Assembly (NCBI GenBank): GCA_009869945.1
Contig: WIXG01000085.1
Coordinates: forward strand, 62,001-126,000
DNA from: Mesaphorura yosii
Lineage: Eukaryota > Arthropoda > Collembola > Poduromorpha > Tullbergiidae
Length of the DNA: 64,000 bases
Direction: 5' to 3'
A model generated the notes under the pieces. The model was given only the letters and a program-made list of their open reading frames with translations, searched no databases and was not told where the DNA came from. This document shows positions 57,136 to 64,000 of this stretch, one piece after another (positions within the stretch are counted from its first letter, which is position 1; each line of letters begins with the position of its first letter). A program made the position numbers and the translations under genes.

Positions 57136-60100
57136 ATGTTAAACGTGGCGATGAACCAACTCGGGACGGTGTACGCTACCAAGCGGAGGAGACGAAATGG
57201 GAAAAGGTAAGTCAGTCATAATATTTTCGAATCCATCGCCTAATCTCCAATTATAATTCTGTCAATGTCACCCAGCCAACCTCAGCGTGGCAGTGACAGT
57301 GTCTTGTGTCTTGCTTCGCATTTGATTGACAATGACTGACACGGCGCAGTGACTGGTGGCTGAATTCACTGGTTCGCAGCCACGGCCGCCGCGCGAGTTA
57401 CGTGGTTCGTAGCTAATTAACGAACCGCAGTGCTTCGGCTGTCATTGTTGACGACGACGTAATTATCCAAAGAATTCAGATAGCCGATAAGAGTGCAAAA
57501 GTGGACAAATACAAATACGAAACAAATATTGTAAAATTTTACTGCAGGGCAATGGCAAATGACATTAATGAGATTTTATAAATATTCAGTAATTATCTCG
57601 CACAGCGGCAGCCAGCAGGACATTAATGACATAATAATCATTACCGCAGCAGACAGGCAGGGAAGGCAGGCAGGAGCGCACGACGAGATTAAGACCTGAG
57701 ATTAGACTTCTTTATGGCCCACTCTCATTGTGTAATCCTTTTCTATTGTCTTGTAATTGATTCCCGTACCTTGCCTACGCAGTGCGGGACAGAGCGGCCA
57801 GTGTTTATTAGTCCGGGCACCGGGCGCGCATAATTACAGGGTTAATTCGTTGATACAATAGCACAGAACGGGTAGACAATGATAAATTCATGAGTTACCA
57901 GTGTCCGGTGTGTTCAGCAGTGTGAAACTCCGTGTTGTGTCCATTGTCCTTGCTTATTTGTACAGTAAATTACGGTTTACGGCCAATTGTGCATGCCCAC
58001 TTGCTCAAATATTGATTCCTATCTCCAGCATCGGACTTTTGTGCTGGATAATGATTTAATTACGAATTTAGCATTGCCGCTGACTTGGCCTACCTCAAAT
58101 CTTGCAGTTTACATTAAGAAAGTGCAAGCGCAAGCAGTTGAGCAATGACCGATGATTACTCGTCGTGTAGACGTAATATTTATGAACTTGAAGTTGATGA
58201 GCACCAGGCACGTCAACTCGCGAACGCAAACGCGAACGGAACCAAAACGCAAAGTTAGTTAAAAACGCGAGCACGGGCCTGGCCAAGCTTTGGTTCGGGA
58301 TTGGAATTGCGTGTCAAACACAAATGCAGCTCACAGCAATCACCCGCTGCTACTTAACCTACCTTGCCTGCACTGCACTACGCGGCACGAACGATGATCA
58401 TGAACTATTTTTAGCACTGATTGATTGCGGATCATCACCAAACAGCTGACTAAACTGTGCCTCGCATGAATGGCCTGTCCCTTGGCCTTGCTAACCTTGG
58501 GAAGATGCACTTTCTGCCCACTCTCTTGTGTCCTGTCATCGTCATCTTGCGACCGACTCCGATGTTTAATCTTCACACAATTCCACTTCCACGAGTGTTG
58601 AGATCAGGTGCCGAAGATGAAGATGTTGGCCGTGCTTAATTTACAATTCTAATTGAGCCGTGCGGTGCGGTGAGAGTTCATAAATAATATTCACCAGCCT
58701 TAAACGGTAAAATTGAGTGCCATAAAGTTCAAAACATCTAAATCTTGGACTTGGCTAGCTTTGGTTCAGAATCCCAATCTCACACCTTCCTAAAAGCTTG
58801 GTCTGGTCTGAGAGTTGATCTTTACTCGCTGCACTCACAGACCGAGGCTGCAAATGGCCAGAAACCATTTACACAAATGTACGAGAAGGATTTATTTATG
58901 GCCCAGCATAATAAAGTCGTAATTCATAAGTGCTTCGCATTGCATACGAGTACGCGATCGGAGAGTGAAAGAATGTGGATCTTAATTACTTTCCTGGGCA
59001 ATGGCAAGCTCAATAAAGTGAAGATCCACTTTTGCAGTGCCCCGAACGTAATAATTGATTTATGTACAGATGTATTTATCAATCATTTACAGTATTACGG
59101 TGCCTTTGCCTTGCCTTGCCTGCTATTCAGTCTTCGGCGCATTTTGAGACTCGAAATCCTTTTAAATGTGTTGCTGTTGCTTGTTTCATTGCTGCTGCGC
59201 CTTGATGCATTTTATGACTGTTAATGGGAGTAATGAAGTCGGGCGCGTTCCATACTACAAAGGGATTCTGTTGCTGTTTAAAGTTCGTCTGGCCTGAGTG
59301 AGTCTGTGTCCTGAAACAAAAGAAAAGAAGCTGAACCAAGCCAGAGATTCTTCGTCGGTTGCTTTATACTCCACTATATTGTTGTTGTTTATTAATGGTT
59401 TATTTACGGCAGCCAGCCAGCAAGGGATCCCTGCTTAAAGTAAATGGGGCATAAATCATTCTTACTCGACTTTCGCAGTGCGACGCGGGTGGACGCGACG
59501 ATGGACGAGGTTTATGAGTGCGAATGCACATCAGCACATTTCATTGCAGATTGCACATAAAGCTTCCCTGGTCGCTGTATCAGAAGTAAAGTGAAAGCGA
59601 GTTGAATAGCTTCCGTCCTAAATGACCAAATGAACGACCGCACGACGGCTGCCGCTGCAATGACGATGACCAGCAGATGAAATCGCAATTAAGTAATTGC
59701 CTATGCTCATGCTTAATGCTTAGTACGCTGTGGCTGTGTCGTTGTTACCCGGAAGTTCGTTTCATTGGGTTTGACAATGAAAACAGGAGAACAGAAAGCA
59801 GATAGCAAGAACAATGAAGACGAGCGACGGCCGCTGCTGCCGCCGCAGCAGTCGTGAAGGGTCATCAAATGCTTTTGCTTTGCGAGTTGCTGCGACGGCT
59901 GCCGCTGAATACTGCATTGTTGTTGTTGCAGGAGAGTCGAGTTAATGAGATCCATTATAATTTATGTGAGAAAAAGATGAACCCTTTTCATTTCATTTTC
60001 CATAAAAATCTCGCATCTCGCGCATCTTCTGCTGCCTCTGCCTGTCGACTGTCTTGTCTTCTTTGCTGGCGCTGACTACCCAAAGCAATTTGTTCGTCTC

Positions 60101-62380
60101 GACTCGGTCCAAGTCCATCCATCGCTCGTCTCCTGATTCTCTACGCTTCTGGTCGTCCACACATTCTTGTTCTTCTCTCATTTTCTTTCCACATCCACGT
60201 AATCTTGCATTATTTTGATACGCTTTGATTTGGATTCGATGAGAACCAGATTTGATTCATGGACCTGTTGGCCGCTGTTGCTGTTGTTGGTTTTACATTT
60301 TTTGCGGCAGACTTCAGCAGAGAATCTTGGCTGCATGCATTATACGAACCAGTGTAATGAAATTTTAATTTCTTCGAGTCGGAGGGGGGCTGACTTGAAT
60401 CGAAGTACATTAAAATACGACAAGATTTATTGCGACTTTTACTTTGCTTTTGCTTTTGCGTACCTTCGCTGCGCTCCTACTAGAGTCTTTAATCACTGGC
60501 TCCTGCTTCTGTTATCTGCGGCTGCGGCTCTTGGGTGAAGACTGAGCGCAGTCTCGGTGTGGTCCAAGTGCAAAGGCGAAGGACGCGAATGCGAGTCCGA
60601 TTATGATGATGATGATCCGGTTTAATTAATTAGCTCTCGTGTCTTTGTCTTTGCCTGTATTGTTTATTGTCTTTGTGCCACAGCCAATTTGTTCTTCGTC
60701 TTGTTGTTTTGCCGCTGGACCGGTGATTCGTGTCTTGAGTTTTGCACGACATTCTTGAAATGAGGCGAGGTTAATCTTATGAACTCACGTCAAGCCACAT
60801 TTAATTAAAGAAGAAGCCGTGATCTGCGAAATGGAATTAATGCAAATGGAAAAAACGTGTTACGTTTTACGTGTAGAAATTAATTAGCCATGAGAGACCG
60901 ACATGAGGAGACAAGAGACAAAAGGAACAAAAGGTGCAAAGATGTGAATTGTGAGACAAGATCAACTTTGCACTGCCTCGCGTCTCGCGTGGTTATGTAA
61001 ATGGAGTCAGCATCTGTTCATTCACATACACGACGAGAGGATTTGGTCTGGATTTCATTTTACGATCTTGATTGTTATTGTTGATTCATGATTCGGATTT
61101 CGCGTACAAGTGACAAGAGTTTTACGACCAAACGGCTGCTGCACTTCTGCGCTTGAATTTTACGACTTTCATTTCACATCTTCACTTTATTCAACGGCTT
61201 TGCACAGAAGTTAGACAAAAAGAAGAATTCAAATGCAAATACAACGATTTAATTCGAAGATTGACACCTTTGCTTACCGTTGTAATCATTTCCTATCACG
61301 GCACTCGTGAACATGTAAGCACGCGCAAGTTGGAGCGGTGAGGATACGGGACGGACGGATGCGGATCTGTTACACTATGAGAAGGAAAGACCAAAAGCAT
61401 AGAGCACAATACGAGAGAGTGTGCAAGTACGAATGGGATGCGATACAAGATTTATTAATCCAGAAGAGGACAATTGTTCCCACCCATCGCCATCGCCCAT
61501 TGCGAGCCAACCCTCCTCAGCCTCAGCATCTTTCTGTGCTGTACGCCTTTCTCTTACCGTCTTGCTTCTCGCATGATCACATCATAAATATGTCCACACA
61601 GCCTCTTAATTCCTAATCGGGCGGTTGCGCTCTGCGTGCGCATGTCGCGAAGGTGTGAAAAACGCACACTTAAATTAATTTATGGAAGACTCATGATTCA
61701 AAAAGCACAGATATTTTGAAATTCGGCCAGCCGAGATTATTGCCTTTTATTGTACCAATTTCATCGATTTCCGCATGCATAAGATGGATCTCGGCTCGGA
61801 GTCGCGTACCGTCGTGCCATTCTTGCCAGAAATTCGAATATTCGAAGGCCGATGTTGACTTGGCTGTTGTTTGACGGATGAAAGCCTGTAATTGAACCCA
61901 ATTACCATCAACTGACGGACGGGCGGACGGGACGGATACGTCTTGTCCACGTTGCGTTGTAAATATTTGTTGTGCCTTCAACAACCAATGCAACAATGAA
62001 TTTTTAAAACACGGCGAGGATATTACATAATTACGCTGCAGTCAGTGCCATTATCATAACATTGTTGTTCGACTGACAAGGCAAGGCGTAAGGCAATGTG
62101 ACGTTTGGCGTTTCGGTGCCTTACTGTTAATAGCTGCTAATTATACGTGTGCGGTTCCTCTGACTCTCGTCTCTGTTCTGTCGTTGCAGTCTCAAGCCAC
62201 CACCGAAGGACGGGCCGACCAAATCCAACCCCTCAAAGCGGCATCGGGAGCGACTCAACGGGGAACTCGACACGCTCGCGTCGCTGCTCCCGTTCGAGCA
62301 GAATATTCTGTCGAAACTGGACCGACTCTCCATTCTGCGGCTGGCTGTGAGCTATTTGAGGACAAAGAGCTACTTTCAAG
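57136..62380 (+). CDS. ss: Spineless/aryl hydrocarbon receptor homologue, first two coding exons (3' continues beyond window)
   Basis: bHLH-PAS transcription factor; in insects it specifies antenna, distal leg and photoreceptor identity. Exon 1 is 57136-57206, with ATGs at 57136 and 57151, and reads [18 protein letters not shown] from the second ATG. A normal GTAAGT donor starts an intron of 4983 bp. Exon 2, 62190-62380, encodes [20 protein letters not shown], then [19 protein letters not shown] and [20 protein letters not shown]. This is the complete DNA-binding basic region and helix-loop-helix, almost the same as fly Spineless. It ends phase 1 at a GTAAGA donor (SYFQ|), so the PAS domains lie beyond the window. 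The basic region [11 protein letters not shown], which reads GCGTG-type half sites, is intact. Confidence 0.93.
57207..62189 (+). other. First coding intron of the spineless/Ahr homologue
   Basis: 5-kb intron, about 50 times the usual intron here. No other coding exon supported. It is AT-rich with stretches of short tandem words; enhancers are likely but not shown. Confidence 0.7.
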
Positions 62381-64000
62381 GTAAGATTATACGCTTGTCA
62401 ATCCATAATCGCCGAACGAACGGCAGACCGACTCGAACACGCCGCACCGCTCCGCGCAGGCTCCCTGCGGAGCCGGTGGGTATTGAATGACAAATAAGGG
62501 TTGGCATGAGCCACAGTCAGGTGTATTCCTTTCGTGTATCTTTCTCCTTCTTCGGCGTAAAAGAGAAAGAGAAGGCGAGTCGACCTCCTGCTGCCCGCTG
62601 CCAACCGCCGGCGCTCGTAAATACCGACAAATACCAACAAACTGACAATTACTGAACAATTCATCAGAAATTTGCCATTCACCAATTCGCAACGTTAGTA
62701 TCAACTTTTTTGGCTGTTGCCAGCTGCCAATTGTGAATTGTGTGGTCTCGATTACGACTGGGTTGTTGACAAATTGAACTAGCTAATTCATTGACTGACA
62801 ACCTGTGTACGGACTCAGAGCGGAGCAGACGATTAAATTCACGACGATGTGATGTGTACTATTTAAGCGACAAGATACCGGGATCGATTCACTGTTTCCT
62901 GTTGACTGGCTGATTTGATTCAATTTGAGTTCGGTGTATTGTTGCTTTCGCTTGTTATTCACTTGATTAAATTACAATCTCGGAGCCCTGCCACGACCGC
63001 AGCCAGATTGTCGAAGTCATGATGATCCATCATCCTGTCAAAGTCAAAGCACTGTGCAGTGATGGAAAATGTCACATCTTCATCATCTCGTCCTCCTCGC
63101 ACGTATTAACATTAACGTGCTATCACTGCAGCCGAGCCGAGCTCATTATTTATGTATGCCGCGCATTCAACCGTGTACGAGTACGCGAGTTCCCCTTTTA
63201 TGTCTGCTACGCGCACGGTCCAATTCAATCACGATGATGATTTTTATTTAATAAACTCAACACAATACAAAGACGACACGGATCAATACACGTACACATA
63301 TACAGTATACACGAAGAGGGCCAGTTCCAGTTTGTAATTGATACGAGGATTAGATTACAAAAGAGGGGCTCAGATTCAGTCAACCGTGCACAGCGTAAGC
63401 ATACTGGCAGACTCGCAGACCGCAATTCTCTGAAGCCTAATTAATTGATCGATACGAGCAAGTTAATTTGTTAATGGAGCTGCAGTGACTGATCCGAAAC
63501 CTTCGAGCAGAAGGCAGATGAAGTCCTTAAGGCTGAGCCCGAATAGAGTTCAGTGTCGTTGTGCTGCTGTCGTTGTTAATGTTGGTTGTGGTTTTCCCAT
63601 GCCAATGTCAAGATCGTAAGACACTGCAAGAATGAATGAATTCCTCATTTTGTGGTCAGGAATACAAATTCGTTGCGTTGTTGCGTCGCTGAGCCGGAAA
63701 ATCTTGAGCAGATCATTATTATTACTATTACAGTAATTTGGAGCCGGAAATCGTCGTCTCCATCGCGTAACGCAAACGAGTAATGACAAGAAAGGAGTTT
63801 CTGTGCCTGGGCATCAGTGTCATTGTTTTTGCTCTTTATTATTGTGTGTGTACCTCGAGCGTAATGCATAATTACGATCTTGTGCCCTGCCACTGTAGCA
63901 GGCAGGCGTGCTGAACATGATCGTTATGACAAATGCTAATTTGGAGAACAAGATCATAATTTTCGTATTCCGCCGAGCCGGCAGTCGAGTCGTTGTCCTT
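62381..64000 (+). other. Following intron of the spineless/Ahr homologue
   Basis: Begins with the GTAAGA donor after exon 2 and runs off the window. No PAS exon is present. Short frames here are not supported. Confidence 0.6.

Overview
The window is nuclear DNA from an animal, most likely a pancrustacean-type arthropod. Genes carry short spliceosomal introns (mostly 50-120 bp, GT-AG). The gene set includes an innexin, a spineless/Ahr bHLH exon close to the insect form, an arthropod-like EMRE, two chymotrypsin-fold digestive proteases and a selenocysteine-type selenoprotein W. I could not fix the species.

The first 40 kb is gene-dense. In order: an SLC35F-like transporter (+); a small four-pass membrane protein (-); a short-chain dehydrogenase (-) with a broken tandem copy beside it; a second four-pass protein (-); selenoprotein W with an in-frame TGA (-); a class I methyltransferase (-); a DCAF6-like WD40 protein (-); an unknown one-pass protein (+); an SLC17-like MFS carrier (+); LLPH (-); protoporphyrinogen oxidase (+); a free methionine-(R)-sulfoxide reductase of the GAF family (+); an innexin (-); a Roquin-like protein that seems to lack the CCCH finger (-); an Ala/Pro/Gly-rich membrane protein (-); two serine proteases (-); a 370-bp MITE-like inverted-repeat element; EMRE/SMDT1 (-); ZNF830 (+); a secreted Pro/Gly/Gln-rich protein (+); adrenodoxin reductase (+); and a death-fold-like/NB-ARC STAND NTPase (-).

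Many neighbours are closely packed divergent pairs (DCAF6/unknown, LLPH/PPOX, EMRE/ZNF830) or convergent pairs whose poly(A) signals lie within 15-35 bp of each other (MFS/LLPH, fRMsr/innexin). Several products are mitochondrial: PPOX, FDXR and EMRE.

From about 40 kb to the right end the window is almost a gene desert. It holds a decayed intronless cyclophilin B copy and the first two coding exons of the spineless/aryl hydrocarbon receptor homologue, separated by a 5-kb intron; that gene runs off the right edge. The desert contains diverged duplicated blocks of non-coding DNA, as might be expected of a large cis-regulatory domain.

The most unusual items are the selenoprotein W with GxxU instead of CxxU, the intron-bearing fRMsr in an animal, the CCCH-less Roquin, the STAND NTPase with a degenerate Walker B, a 23-bp near-promoter palindrome at a protease gene, and a uORF whose stop overlaps the main start codon. 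All exon structures are read by eye from splice signals, frame continuity and family similarity; no alignment or search was run.
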